Positions 34,768 to 46,546 are shown, counted from the stretch's first letter. The stretch is 64,000 bases of DNA from Mycoemilia scoparia (GCA_027575805.1 JANBPU010000029.1:1-64000), one strand, 5' to 3'. Made by a program: numbers and translations. Notes: a model not told the origin generated them from the letters alone.

Positions 34768-35057
34768 ATTTTTGTTACTAGCCCCATTTTTGCTGTTGAA
34801 CTATCATCATTATTATTATATTTGTTTACACTATTGCCCTATCATTTTGGAACAGTTGTCTTTGAAATTACAGTGTGTCTATCTATGTCGTTGTGGGCAT
34901 AAGTATACTGGTGCAAATTGGGAGTTGGATTGAAACCAATATTAATAGCGATAAAGAAAAAAGCGGGATCAGCAGATAGACATAAATATCAGCTTGAATA
35001 AACTTCCAAGTAATTTAAAAGCCAAACAAATCTTGTTAGCGAACATACAGAAATATG

Positions 35058-35193
35058 GCAGAAGCTCCTCTAAAAGTGCATCAGAATAATCTCGCCAGTA
35101 CTGCATAAAACGTATGGGCTATGGACCAAATTTGCAGGAATGTATGAGCGTACTACTTGGTTCGCTTTTGATGGAGAACTTGTCATATGGGAG
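35058..35193 (+). repeat. Repeat family 2, copy 2
   Basis: It matches the reverse complement of 4275–4411 and, more distantly, 35648–35812 and 56661–56820. Shared blocks are GGGCTATGG, AGGAATGTATGAGCGTA, TTTTGATGGAGAACTTGTCA. Confidence 0.65.
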
Positions 35194-35647
35194 CCTGTAT
35201 GTGTGTGTGGCGAGCTTGAAGTACACAATATTGTTTTTTAGAAAAGCCTCGGCCATTATAAACTATTGAATAATAAAATCTAGCTTGATCATTTGAAGGA
35301 ACATACATATTCACAAAGAATAAAGAGTTTGGGGTAGCAGCAGATTATTCTTCTCAAAATAGTAAAGCCACAGAATATCTAAAAATAAACTAGGCTGGAA
35401 GTTGTGTAATTTCAAAGTCTGGGGTAAGCATTTCTTATATAATAAAAAAACAAGGGATTGCAGTAGAGGGGATTTGTGGGCGCGTGTATTTTTCACTCTG
35501 TGTAAAGGACGAGCTGCTAAAGATGAATGGCGCAACATGAGCCTGGGTCCTAAGAACGCTCGCACAGAAATTGAATTTCTTTGACTACAGAAAATGAAGG
35601 TATTGGCAGGATAAGAGGATTACCTGATGGGTCGTCAATTTGGCTGA

Positions 35648-35812
35648 GTAGTCTCCTCCAAAAGGGCAGTGGTACTAGGATATTACCTTGGATACTGGCC
35701 AATCATCACTGAGACACCAGCTAAAATGCATAGCCAGCTTATGAGCTGAGTTGCAGAGAATGTACGAGGGTACCAGTCTGATCACTTTTGGTGGAGAACT
35801 TGCCTTTGCGAG
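35648..35812 (+). repeat. Repeat family 2, copy 3
   Basis: It shares GTACTAGGATA, CTTGGATAC, GCCAATCA and the tail GAATGTACGAGGGTA...GGTGGAGAACTTG with the copy at 56661–56820. It extends further to the left than copies 1 and 2. Confidence 0.65.
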
Positions 35813-37305
35813 ATTAATATGTAAAAATGAAAACATTGTGGAGAGATATTAAATAGAAGGCGAGAGGAGCTATGTGTGGATTGGTATCTGTACAGCATGC
35901 CTCGTAGGGTGACAGAGAGATTGTCTTTGTGTCTGGGGTAAAGCGATGATAAAACAGCCAGAAATGAGCAATCGACAGCACTGCGATCAGCATCTGAGGC
36001 GAAGAGTTGGAGTTTTTAGTTTAGCCGCTCATTCAGGCTTGTGGGCTGGAATAGTATTAATTTTTATAAACCATGGTATCGACTTTGACGAGAAGGAAGC
36101 AGTAACTACTGACTTCATTTAACATAGAAGATATTGGCCAACCACGTGAACTAACTTCTTGTGCAGAATCATATTTTGTCCAGCGCGGGGTTCATGGATC
36201 CGGGCAAAGCCAGCGAAGAAGTGGGGTTGCGCCCAAAAAAGTATGTTGCAAAGAAGCCAGGTGGGTCTTTTAGAACCCTTGCACATCACCTCTCTACACC
36301 ATTTTAAAAGTCTCTTTGGTTGAACAAGATTCTCCACAAAGACAGGCCACATCCTGGCATCAGCTCACTTGCTGTGTTTACCATTCATCCCTTTGTGGTT
36401 CACTCTCCTCCCTCTTTCTAAACAAACTGTTGCTCTTATCTGTATTTTTTGAGAAGCCAATTCCTTCTAGCATACGCTGTGTCCGGATTCAGCCAACTTT
36501 TACGTTGCTTTCAATCTTTGAATCCTCCAGAAAACCCAAGCCCAAGAATAATTGTATGCGCTTTGACTTTTAGATTTGCAGCTGCTATTCAACTTCTCTT
36601 TCTTCTCTACTTTCTTCTCTCTCTCTCTTTCTCTCTCTTATTCTTCAATATTTCACTGTATTGTTTTTAGTCTACCCTCCTTTCAATTCTAATCATATAC
36701 TTTAGAGTAATCACTCTATACTTTGGGTAGTTAGCTGGCTCTTACACACCAAGCATTAAAACAACCTCTCTCTCTCTCTCTCTCTTTGTGTGTGTGTGTG
36801 TGTGTGGGTGCTCTCCTGTAAGATCCCCAGTGTTCTGGAAACACACCCACTGTGAGTACTCTTACAATCCAATAAAAATTGCCATTTTCGGCCTCAAGCT
36901 GCTGCTGTGCCATCTATTCTGCAACCAGAATAGTTTCAGAAAAAAGGGTAGCGCCCATTATCTATTGAATAAAAACTCTGGCCAAGCCTTATCCATAACT
37001 ACAGATATAGCTTAACATTACAGTGTGTACCTATCTGCACGGTTGTTTATACAATTTTCTGATCCGTACTTTCGATTCTCCTACTAACCGCTCATATTGA
37101 TATATTTGCCGGAATAAGTTGACTACAAATACATCCGACACCACAATCAAATCCCTGTCAATATAGCATTAACAACCACAACTACAATAACAACAATAAT
37201 AAATATTTGCTGCCTCCGCCGCCGCCGCCAGCATCTGGGTACTTTTGTGCTGCTTTACCGCTTTGACTGTGAATCTATAGTATATACAGTTCCACAAACA
37301 ACCTT

Positions 37306-40300
37306 ATGAAGTCCTCTACTACTGTTGCTACTGCATCTTCGTCCTCAGCAGCAGCAACCTCAAATCACCAACAACCAAACGGTGACAACAGCAATGAATA
37401 CCACAAAAACCTACTTGAGCTTCCAACCCCAGCTAGCCTCAATCTTTCTCCTCATACCACATTTTTAGACTTTGATGCTGATTTGTATATAGATAATTTT
37501 GACAAAGACCAAGATTATTATCTTTCTCCTGTCCAGACCGGCAAAGATAATATCACTTCTATTAACAGTACTTTGGACAACAACAGTGCTACTCCACTCG
37601 ACTCTGTTGCTTCAAACCTGTCATCCACAAGTACTATGAATGCTTCCAACCTAGAAATGAATAGTTCCGTCGCCAGCATATCGAAAAGCAATGCATATTT
37701 TCTAAACAGTGTTGCTGCTGCTAATAATGTTAGAGTCGTCGATGGTAGTGGCGACTACCACATCAATAACAACAAACAACAAAATAGAAAGTCATTTAGC
37801 GCTCAAAAGAGTATCAAAGTCCCTGCCAATCTAACCCATATGGTTCCAAACAGCAACGTCAATAATAACGAAAGAAACGGCAATATCAACTTTATAACAA
37901 GTTCAGCAAATGCGTTTGGCAGCAATAAAAGCACAACTAGATATCACCGTCGCGAGTCACTGTTTACAAGACCACCACAACACATGGCTTCTCAAGTCTC
38001 TAGTCAGGAAGCTAACCATACAAACATACCTAATGGGGGCAGCTATAGCGGCAATGGAAGTATCAGAGACCCCTTAACAAGTCGCAGAGTTCCAAGACCT
38101 TTAAGCAGAGCTACTATCAGCAACGAGCGTGAAATAAACACAGACATTATATCGCCCTTGGGTCGAGCCGATCTACAAGTATCAGGGTCCCCATTATTCG
38201 GTGTGAATGAAAATGAATATCCCAGGCAAAAACACAACAATAGGCTAAATAAAAGGGCGAGCAGCCATTCGATGGCAGAGAAGTGGTCCAAAAACGTTGC
38301 ACCACCTACATCTTCTACTACTGCTAATACTGCTAGAGAATCACAGAAGCTCTTTATTGACGAGCAGATTTTAAATTCTGTCCCAATCGATTATACTTCC
38401 AGCCATGAAAGAAGCCAGTCTTCGATATTTGTGGCGTCAGTCGATAGCCCTTTTGATCAAGAGTTTAATATCCCTAACCCGTCCATAAGCCACAAGGGAG
38501 GTGAAAACCGTTCGTCTAGGAGTCAGCGTCGTAGCTCACAATCAGCAGTGGCAAACCTCAACAATTTCGCTGCAAACAAAAATAGTGACAATAATAACCA
38601 TGGGGATGATTATACCTTTGTTTTTGACAATTACCTTGACATTATCCCTAGTGATAGTGAGGGTAGTAATCGTTACTCCAGTCACTCAAACAGATATTCC
38701 ACGAGACAAAGCACAAGTGGATATTCTGTTGCTGAAGCAACTGCTGCTGCGCTGGCCACAATTTCATCATGGGATAACCAACAAAATGATAATGTTCCTT
38801 TATCGCAGGTTGCCGAAGATAAGAAAATGAAGCGAGCATCCCGATATAAGAGTATCATTGCTACACCTTCGCCTCTAGCACCATTGCCTGTACCACCACC
38901 ACAAATTTCTCAACAGTCTTCATCATCAACTACGCCTGCAGGTATCCATCAACCATTGCTCAACAATTACGGTTCCAACACCAATTCATCATCCATAAGT
39001 TCCCGTTCTACTGAAAATAATACCAATGAAAAGTCCAGTGGCTTGCAAAGGATAAAAAAGCAAAAATCGCAGCGTGATTTGGCACTTGAAGCTACATTAG
39101 CAATGCTTAATCAGGGAGCTAAATCTAGAAATAATTCAAACAGCCAGCATACAATCAAACCGGCCAAATCTACAAGCGACCTAAAAAATCAAGATGGGAG
39201 CAGCAATCATCGGGAATCCATTATGATGAATGGCAGTAACTCAAGGGCATCGAGACTAAACAAAGCAATGTCACAAGCAAATTTCCATGGTGGTGGAGGA
39301 AAACAAAGCATCCCCATAGGATCTATACTACAAAGGTCTGTCAATGGTGGGGGTGGTGGAGGAAGAGGCAAAGGCAATAGGTTTACTACTTCTCGTGATA
39401 GCCCCAGTACCTATGGCTATTCATATAAACAAGTACTTGAAAGTGCTATGGAATTAGAGTATAACTTGTCAAATCGGCCGATGCCAGAAATACCAGCCCA
39501 AATTATGGAAGAATACCAGGAGCTTGTCAAAGCAAAAAACGACAAGGATGTAAATAAAAATGGCTGCAATGGTAATGACGATGGGGCTGCTATATTGGTT
39601 CCCTATGAATTGCCTGAACCATACATTCCACCAACTACCACTAAGAAGGGAAAAAATAAAAATAATAATAATCAAAATGGGCCAGGAAAGGGTAGTAGCA
39701 AGGAAAGCGATCAAGTAGATGATGATGATGATGATATTAAAGTAGAATTGACCCCATACTTTGGTGACTTTGATAATATGATCAAAGTGCCTGATTTTGA
39801 TTTATCAACGGTAAAACCAAAATATCCGGTTTCATACTCTACCACTCTATCTAAATCAACCTCACCCCGTCATCCTTTAAATTCAACTACGACCACTCCC
39901 AACCAAAGCCAATTTTCTAATCCCAATTCACCATATTCGCCACGCCACAATAGAAGCCAAAGCCACAATCATAACCGTATCACCGCCAATAACAACAGCT
40001 TTAGACTTCGCACACAAAGTATTAACGGAGGCGAGCCATTGTCACCTAATAGCGGATTGATAAATATGAGATACTCGAATACAACCCAGAGTAGCAATGG
40101 TGGTCGCATTGATAGCCTTCGACATGCAGCTAGCAATGCGATGATGAGAGCTGGTCTAGGGTCAGCCGCCATTCGGTTAGCACAGTCGAATAAGGGTGAA
40201 GGAGGTGAAGGTCCTGGAAACAACTTCATAGACTTGGAGAAAGAAAAGTATGGTGGGAGCGTTCGTAGTACAATGAATAAACAACCTGCACATACCGGAA

Positions 40301-41664
40301 ATAGTGGTAATGATGACGGCGAAGAATTGTTTGTCAGCAACTATACTAATCTTGGTTCCCCAAAATCTATCACCAAGTCAACTAGGTCCAACAAAAATAA
40401 AAATTCCAAGACTGGTGGAATAGAAGGAAACAGTGATTATTATTCCAGTGAAGAGGACGACGACGACGATGACGACCTTGGAATTGGAGAAATAAGCAAG
40501 GTTGATGAGTATGGGTTCATAGTACAAAATAAGCCCAAGAATAGCAACCAAGGAGGCAGCCATAATCTGCATCTGGCAAGAAAACCATCTCAGCATACAC
40601 AAAATTCAACATCAATATCAGCACTAAATAATGCATTGCATCAATTCACGCGACCACTTACACGCGGGGATAAGGGTGACAGAGGAAGCGGTGGTCTATC
40701 ACATGTATACAATGAGTCCTACAAGATACAGAAATGGCGAACCCTGATGGCGTCTTTTGAGGTCAAAACTATAAAGAATTCCAGAAAAGTCAAGAAGCTT
40801 GCCCAGGCCGGCTTTCCAAAGTATTTGCGTGGTACTATTTACAAGTTCCTTATGGATATTGACAAATATCGTGGTCAGCAAGATGATAGATCAATGGGAG
40901 CTTATTATCATAAGCTTTGTGAACAAGTTCGAAAGGACGGGCCAACTGGAAAGAACATTTATGAAGTTATTGAAAGAGACATCGCGAGATGCTATCCAGA
41001 GCATAGCATGTTTAGACGACACAGTGGACTTGGTCAGGCCCAATTGCGACGAATTTTGTGTGCCTATTCTCAGCATAATCCAGAAGTCGGATATTGCCAG
41101 GGTATGGGTCGTCTAGTTGGTTTATTTTTGATGCAAGGTGGTGTTGAGGAAGAGGAAGCGTTCTGGATGACGGCTTCGGTTGTTGACCAGTACTTGCCTG
41201 GATATTATACACCTAATATGGAGACACTAAGAGTCCATGCGACTGTATTTGAGATGTTGCTGAGAGACCACAATCCAACTCTGTTTAATCATCTCAAGTC
41301 GCAGGAGTGTGTCCCGCTAATGTATATAACTCCATGGTTTATGACTGTCTTCACAATGGCACTGCCATGGCCATCAGTGCTTCGTGTCTGGGACTGGTTT
41401 ACTTTCCGTGGCAATAAGATATTATTTAGAATTGCTTTGGCTATTCTTGACATTGCATCTGACCATCTAATTAGCCGGTGCCCTACCCTGGGCGAGCAGC
41501 TTCAATTCCTTTTGCATCTTCCTGAGGAACTTTTCGATGAGGATACATTGATAGATGCAGCTTTGCGTATCAAATTTACTAGCAAGCAGGTCGAAAAGTA
41601 TACACGGTTGATAACAAAGGATGGAATGCCTGACCGTGGTGCTCCAAATATTCCTAAATTCTAA
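37306..41664 (+). CDS. TBC-domain Rab GTPase-activating protein
   Basis: Accelerates GTP hydrolysis on a Rab GTPase in membrane traffic. Single exon, 1,452 residues. The first ~1,130 residues are Asn/Ser-rich, low-complexity and probably disordered, with acidic runs (DDDDD), poly-Gly and many SxxR/basophilic-looking serines. The TBC domain is near 1160–1400: GFPKYLRGTIYKFLMDID, the arginine finger IERDIAR and the glutamine finger YCQGM are intact, so it should be catalytically active. YLPGYYTPNMETLRV, PLMYITPWFMTVF and LPWPSVLRVWDWF most resemble the TBC1D10/EPI64 group rather than Gyp1 or Gyp7. The start ATG at 37306 is preceded in frame by stops. A MITE copy begins about 27 bases after the stop. 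Confidence 0.9.
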   Translation: MKSSTTVATASSSSAAATSNHQQPNGDNSNEYHKNLLELPTPASLNLSPHTTFLDFDADLYIDNFDKDQDYYLSPVQTGKDNITSINSTLDNNSATPLDSVASNLSSTSTMNASNLEMNSSVASISKSNAYFLNSVAAANNVRVVDGSGDYHINNNKQQNRKSFSAQKSIKVPANLTHMVPNSNVNNNERNGNINFITSSANAFGSNKSTTRYHRRESLFTRPPQHMASQVSSQEANHTNIPNGGSYSGNGSIRDPLTSRRVPRPLSRATISNEREINTDIISPLGRADLQVSGSPLFGVNENEYPRQKHNNRLNKRASSHSMAEKWSKNVAPPTSSTTANTARESQKLFIDEQILNSVPIDYTSSHERSQSSIFVASVDSPFDQEFNIPNPSISHKGGENRSSRSQRRSSQSAVANLNNFAANKNSDNNNHGDDYTFVFDNYLDIIPSDSEGSNRYSSHSNRYSTRQSTSGYSVAEATAAALATISSWDNQQNDNVPLSQVAEDKKMKRASRYKSIIATPSPLAPLPVPPPQISQQSSSSTTPAGIHQPLLNNYGSNTNSSSISSRSTENNTNEKSSGLQRIKKQKSQRDLALEATLAMLNQGAKSRNNSNSQHTIKPAKSTSDLKNQDGSSNHRESIMMNGSNSRASRLNKAMSQANFHGGGGKQSIPIGSILQRSVNGGGGGGRGKGNRFTTSRDSPSTYGYSYKQVLESAMELEYNLSNRPMPEIPAQIMEEYQELVKAKNDKDVNKNGCNGNDDGAAILVPYELPEPYIPPTTTKKGKNKNNNNQNGPGKGSSKESDQVDDDDDDIKVELTPYFGDFDNMIKVPDFDLSTVKPKYPVSYSTTLSKSTSPRHPLNSTTTTPNQSQFSNPNSPYSPRHNRSQSHNHNRITANNNSFRLRTQSINGGEPLSPNSGLINMRYSNTTQSSNGGRIDSLRHAASNAMMRAGLGSAAIRLAQSNKGEGGEGPGNNFIDLEKEKYGGSVRSTMNKQPAHTGNSGNDDGEELFVSNYTNLGSPKSITKSTRSNKNKNSKTGGIEGNSDYYSSEEDDDDDDDLGIGEISKVDEYGFIVQNKPKNSNQGGSHNLHLARKPSQHTQNSTSISALNNALHQFTRPLTRGDKGDRGSGGLSHVYNESYKIQKWRTLMASFEVKTIKNSRKVKKLAQAGFPKYLRGTIYKFLMDIDKYRGQQDDRSMGAYYHKLCEQVRKDGPTGKNIYEVIERDIARCYPEHSMFRRHSGLGQAQLRRILCAYSQHNPEVGYCQGMGRLVGLFLMQGGVEEEEAFWMTASVVDQYLPGYYTPNMETLRVHATVFEMLLRDHNPTLFNHLKSQECVPLMYITPWFMTVFTMALPWPSVLRVWDWFTFRGNKILFRIALAILDIASDHLISRCPTLGEQLQFLLHLPEELFDEDTLIDAALRIKFTSKQVEKYTRLITKDGMPDRGAPNIPKF

Positions 41665-41690
41665 TAGTTTCAGCACTACATTATTTAAGC

Positions 41691-41793
41691 ATTTGGATCG
41701 TGATTTTTGAAGGGTATCTTTTGGTGGCTAACGATTCTAAGGGCAATCACAGCTGGTTATCAAATAGTCACTCTTCAAAAATAGCTACCCATT
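41691..41793. mobile_element. MITE-like repeat family 1, copy G
   Basis: Left arm ATCGTGATTTTTGAAGGGTA and right arm CACTCTTCAAAAATAGCTAC are inverted. The internal GGTGGCTAACGATT and AATCACAGCTG match copies A and F. It lies in the 3' region of the TBC gene. Confidence 0.7.
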
Positions 41794-42147
41794 TCCACAT
41801 TCTATATTTTTTTTCTGCATGATTTCATTCATCATCACAGGCATATATATTAACTTTCTCTTTAATCCCCTTTTTATATCAACATTCCTTTTCTATATAA
41901 ATTTAACATTAAAATCCGACTTGTTATTACTTTTTATGGAATTTATTATTTAGCTGTATTAAATTAAAACACATGGAATAATAAAAATGCAAAATTCATT
42001 TTATTGACTTAAAAGTCCCACAAGCGTACAGTCATGAGAAATTTAATCAAAGTTACTTGAAAATCGCTGTTAATATCATTGACGTCAGATGAGTATGTAT
42101 TTTTGGCAGACCTTTATAATATCATTATATTTCCTGCTGAGTCGAAG
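41794..42147. other. Intergenic between TBC gene and MED21
   Basis: AT-rich, with AATAAA-like signals near 41955–41985 that may serve the TBC gene. No other feature is seen. The MED21 promoter must lie here. Confidence 0.35.
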
Positions 42148-43008
42148 ATGGATAGAGTCACACAATTACAAGATAGCATACAACAGGTAAATATAGCACT
42201 GATAATATTGATGATAACACGTGAATAGGATTTATACACAAACTAAGATTAATGATTATAATAATATCATTAGACTGCAATTTTGATGGTTGATTGTTTA
42301 TATTACTTGAATATACGTTCAAGCAATCCAGAAATAACGCCAGAAACGCCAGTGTCAATAATCAATGGTAAAAATTGTATATATGATACTTTTAGAGCAT
42401 GAAGTATATCTTGGCTTCTGGTAATGTACTAAACGAATGTTAAATAAAAATATATAGAGGCTGCCGACCCATCTGATGTATTTGATGGTAATCCGCATGT
42501 GCACATATAATATTGCGTATGTTAAAATTCTATCAGGAACCAAGAATTAATACATTTGCATTTACATGGATAGCCAAGCGTAAAGATTTCGTAAACAAAC
42601 TGGTTAGACAAGTTCAACAAACTAATGCTTTGATCGAGTCGTTGCCAAGAAATATTGAACCTGGCATTATTGAGCAACCACAACAATCTTCAACGTCAGC
42701 AGAGGATAATAACAACAACAATAATAATAGTGATGCAGAGGTTTGGAATAAACTTAACGCTGATAATTTGGATGCTGCTATTGAATTACAACAGGCTTCA
42801 CAACGAGCTAGTAAGTATACGCTTGCATACATTTCATAATTTCTTTTTATGATGTATTGATGTTTTGTTTATGTATAAATTTATAGGATCTTTGGTAGAT
42901 AGAGTATCAAAACTAATTCTATTTATTGCAAACAAGTCTTCAACGACAGCAGCTGAAATGAAAACTACACAAACAACGTCAACATTAGCAAATAGTACAT
43001 CTTCGTAA
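42148..43008 (+). CDS. MED21: Mediator complex subunit 21
   Basis: Small helical subunit (Srb7) of the Mediator middle module, which bridges regulators and RNA polymerase II. Exons 42148–42186, 42274–42367, 42458–42498, 42537–42810 and 42887–43008 give 189 residues. The N-terminus MDRVTQLQDSIQQ is the family hallmark. It continues as AILMVDCLYYLNIR, then an acidic linker, then WIAKRKDFVNKLVRQVQQTN followed by ALIESLP, the second hallmark. The last exon ends the helix SLVDRVSKLILFIANKSS and adds a Thr/Ser tail. Two unusual points: a short Asn-rich insertion (NNNNNNN) after the LIESLP helix, and a predicted third intron of only 38 bases with donor GTGCAC, which I accept because reading through it hits a stop and no other donor keeps the frame. 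Confidence 0.88.
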
Positions 43009-43509
43009 ATATCCAAGAAGCCATTTTTCCTGACCACTTTTTTCGTTTAATGTTCAATACAGTATAATTCCAAGAGCCATCTTCGCTGTTGCCACCACCA
43101 TTTTGTTATTTTGAGGAAATGCCATCCATCAATTCAAATACGCTAGGGTCCAATAGTAGTAGTAATAATAGTTATGATAATAATAACAGCATCTATAAAA
43201 TCTTTTATAGTAGAACACACAACTAGAAAATTATCAGTATTTTTTATTGTCCGTGTTTTCAGTACACAAAACAACATTATCACAAATCAAAAAATGCAAA
43301 AACCAAGTAAAAACACTTTGATTAATTATCTGACAATAATAATAATATTTCTAATACTAATTGCTTTCATTATCACAATTACTATCATTAGCGGTATTTG
43401 TGCATTAGCCAAAAATTAATAATAATAATAATAATGGTAATGTTATTATTATTATTATTATTATTAGTATTATATTCTTCACACATACATACAAGTCATC
43501 AAGTTTCTT
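43009..43509. repeat. Convergent spacer with TAA/TTA microsatellites
   Basis: The 3' spacer between MED21 and the UBAP1-like gene. It contains AT-rich trinucleotide runs near 43158–43190 and a TAATAATAA tract followed by TTATTATTA (about 43417–43468), which could fold back on itself. Confidence 0.55.
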
Positions 43510-45978
43510 TTATGATTCATGATCCAAAAGATAGTTGGTGGCTCTTTCCAAGTCATAATCAAACATTTCCAATGCCTGAATAGCTTGTGGCCGCTTGAAT
43601 CCCATTTGAGTTAAACTATCAACCTGCTCCGCCGATTGACTCACCATTCCTCCACCAGCCACATTTGATGTCGATGCTACTGCATTATAACCGCTATTGT
43701 TGATCATACCTGACGACGATGATGTGCCAGCACCGCCTTGATGCATATGGGGCGAAGAAATATGTGCATTTGGTGATCCTCCATGATGATGGCCACCAGC
43801 AGATGTTGACCCATGGGTATTGTTAGTATTGAGACCGCCTATGAATGACGAGTCTGGTACATAGTCGTATTGCGATATTTCAAATGGTTTTGGTGGAATT
43901 GGTGGTGCTGTTGCCACTGTTGATGATGACGATGGTGCTGGTGGTTGTGCTACAGCTGGCTGCGGCGCTGCTACTGTCGAAGCAGTGGGCATCATGTATT
44001 GAACGCTTGCCGAGTATGATGGCATCGAGTATGTAGGTCTAAATGCTGAGGTGGTGGTGGCGGTGGGTGTGGACACATTTGGTATTGGTGAGTTTTGTAG
44101 TTCTGCTGGCTTTGGTGGTAATGTTGGAGCAGCACTGCCACCACTGCTGTTAGGCTGGTGGTGGATATGCGGATAGCCTTGGTATACTGGGGTTGCTTGG
44201 TTTGTCACCCCCGAAGATAGAGATGTGTGGGGTTGGGGTTGCGATAAGGAATGAGGTTGCTGTTGTTGAGATGTGGACGTATGCCAGCTATGGCTACTGG
44301 CATGATTCATATGTGGGGAGCCCATAGAAACAGTTGGATAGCCAATACTCTGGTGCTGAGTATGGCCATAATACTGTTGCTGCTGTGGCTGTACTGGATA
44401 CGAATTGGATCCCGCTGTGGCTACAGATGCTTGGGAATAAGTGATCGTGGATGGCTGCGAGGAGTTTTGAACCAGCGACGACATACTTGCCGAATTACTG
44501 TGTACTCCCTGATAGTGTTGTTGTAGTTGTGGCTGTTGTGGTTGTGGTGGCATATTAACGCGAGGTGGGAGAGGTGGCTTGGACTTCTTCCTATTGTCGT
44601 TACTACTACCAATCATTGGCGAATGTGGGTACTGCTGTTGTTCATTGTGAGGCAAAGCCTGATTGTATGTGACTTCAGGAACTGGTATGTTGTACATTGA
44701 TGTGCTGCCGCCACCTTGCGTCACAGAGGGATTAGAATTTGCACGTAAACGACCAGCGAAATCTGTTCCCGCTGCTAGCGCGGGGCTAAGATGCTGTGTG
44801 CTGTAGGAGACTTGGTTGATTATAGGAGACGTGTGGGCGGATGATGACATAGCCTTTGGAGGGGATTGTGGAGCGGCTTCAGACTGATTATTGCTACCAT
44901 CTTCGGAAACCTGTGGCAAATGTGTATATGATACCGATCCGGAGCCTAGAGAAGTATATGGTAGTCTATTTGGCCTCTTTTGGGGCTCCGGGCTGGGTGG
45001 TTGGTTTACTGCGATATGTGGCATTGACATGTTCAATTTGCTGTGCATATCGTTGAATAGTGACGAATTCAACCCCTGCTTCTTTGGAACATTCACTGGC
45101 TGGTGGCCAAGACCACCTGTTGATGTAATGCTTAGTCCTGAGCTGGGGTTGGATCCAGCATTTGCAATAGGGTTGCTGTTTAGGGGAAGCTTTGGTGGTG
45201 GTACTAGAGTTGGACTGGACATTTTCTGACTGCCTGATGCTTCAGTCTTGGATATTTGTGAGAAGGAGCCGGGAGACTGCACTTTGACTTGATATGAAGA
45301 TTGGGGTGAGAATTGGGCACTAGCAGAGCCAGTGGCAGCAGAAGCAATAGATGCTGGAGACTGGTACAGCTTCTCTGGTTCCTTTCCTTTCCCCGAGGCT
45401 TTCTTGTTATATTGGTGCTCCATCATAGCAAGCTGCTCACTTATCTTCTGGGCCTCCTGTAGCGCATCTTCCTCCTGCTGCCTCTTTGCTTCGTTTATTA
45501 CTTTTACTTCGAGAGAAAAATCATACTTGGGCTATACAGTCACGTATATACATACAAACACACGCTTGTAAAATCTCATGATCATTTGGTCACACTCGTG
45601 TCATGATGCAATAAGATATTCCCAGCAAAAATATACCAGGGTCTTTGCACATCAGTATTGTCGCCATATGGATCCCTGCCGGGAGAACCTGGGCTCATTT
45701 GTATGGCTTATAAGGACCTTAAATGCAAAACGATATTACTACTTACAATTTGCCGAACTGTCTGTGTTTCGCGAATTTGGTCAAATGGATTCGTCACCTA
45801 TTTAGTATTACAGATATACACTTATGTCAGCAAGGCTATAGCCATACCTTGCATTTTCTCACAGGGAGGCGAATGGCATCACCGTATTTAAAAATAGAAG
45901 AACGCAGTAAAGTACCATTGAAGGGACCTCGAAAGGTAGCTTGAATTGCATTGGAATGTCAACCACGGGTTCGTACAT
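43510..45978 (-). CDS. UBAP1-like ESCRT-I subunit (UMA + UBA)
   Basis: Likely a ubiquitin-binding subunit of ESCRT-I, which sorts ubiquitinated membrane proteins into multivesicular endosomes. Exons 45978–45916, 45797–45747 and 45531–43510 give about 711 residues. The N-terminus carries the UMA signature used by UBAP1 and MVB12 to join ESCRT-I: VDIPMQFKLPFEVP, then IRETQTVRQI, then YDFSLEVKVINEAKRQ (human UBAP1 has YDFSLEKK at this place). A charged helix QEAQKISEQLAMMEHQY follows. The long middle is Pro/Gln/Ser/His-rich and disordered with PPLPPR-type motifs. The C-terminal 38 residues are a UBA domain (LTQMGFKRPQAIQALEMFDY followed by DLERATNYLL). The donor of exon 1 is ambiguous between GTACTT and GTCCCT. 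An Ede1-like or generic UBA protein is the alternative. Confidence 0.7.
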
Positions 45979-46546
45979 TTTTGAAAAATAAAGAGCATAG
46001 AAACACCAGGTATAGTATATTAGAAGCAAAATAAAGTTGCACAGGTTTGGTGATCTCAGGCACCTTTCACTTACTCCACACAACCAAGGACTGTGTAATC
46101 AGATATTGGCCGTGTACGAGCCCTGACTGCTGATCTAATTACTCCTTTGGAACCATATGCTATTCCCAAAATAGATTTTGTGTCTTTTTTGTGAACTGGG
46201 ATTCTTCGACTAGTTAGTCTATAAAAAGCGACGTTCAGCACAAGTTTATCTGATGAATTCTATGGCTCTTAGACTCGATTTCCATTACAGGCAAAGATTA
46301 TCTAGCCAAAATTATAGATCAACATTAGCAGTAAGAGCTGGGGTATCCACGAAAGGTCAAAATCTGGGTTTATTAGTATATAAAATGAGGGAAAAAGGTA
46401 GTGGAGGAGGAAGAAAACCAATCTAGGAGAACTTTTATAAGGTACTAAATAAATTACTAATAGTTATTGCTGTGTATGTATGTCTGTATGTATGTAAATT
46501 ATGATATAAAAGGGTGAGCTTTACAAACAAGCAACTCTGGATTCTT
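45979..46546. other. Intergenic between NMNAT and the UBAP1-like gene
   Basis: About 570 bases holding the 3' end of NMNAT and the promoter of the UBAP1-like gene, both minus strand. A GTATGTATGTATG repeat is at about 46472–46496. Nothing else is recognised. Confidence 0.35.

Larger units (their letters stand above)
34768..37305. other. Repeat-bearing intergenic region upstream of the TBC gene
   Basis: 2.5 kb without a supported gene. It holds two copies of repeat family 2, a moderately GC-richer patch at about 36160–36300 with no clear coding content, pyrimidine tracts at 36597–36650, a CT repeat at about 36765–36786 followed by a GT repeat at 36787–36806, and a CCGCCGCCGCCG run near 37216, about 90 bases before the TBC start codon. 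Confidence 0.45.

Noticed and set aside
43410..43470. Possible CRISPR-like or tandem array
   Set aside because: It is only a TAA/TTA microsatellite; no spacer–repeat structure exists anywhere in the window, as expected for a nuclear genome.
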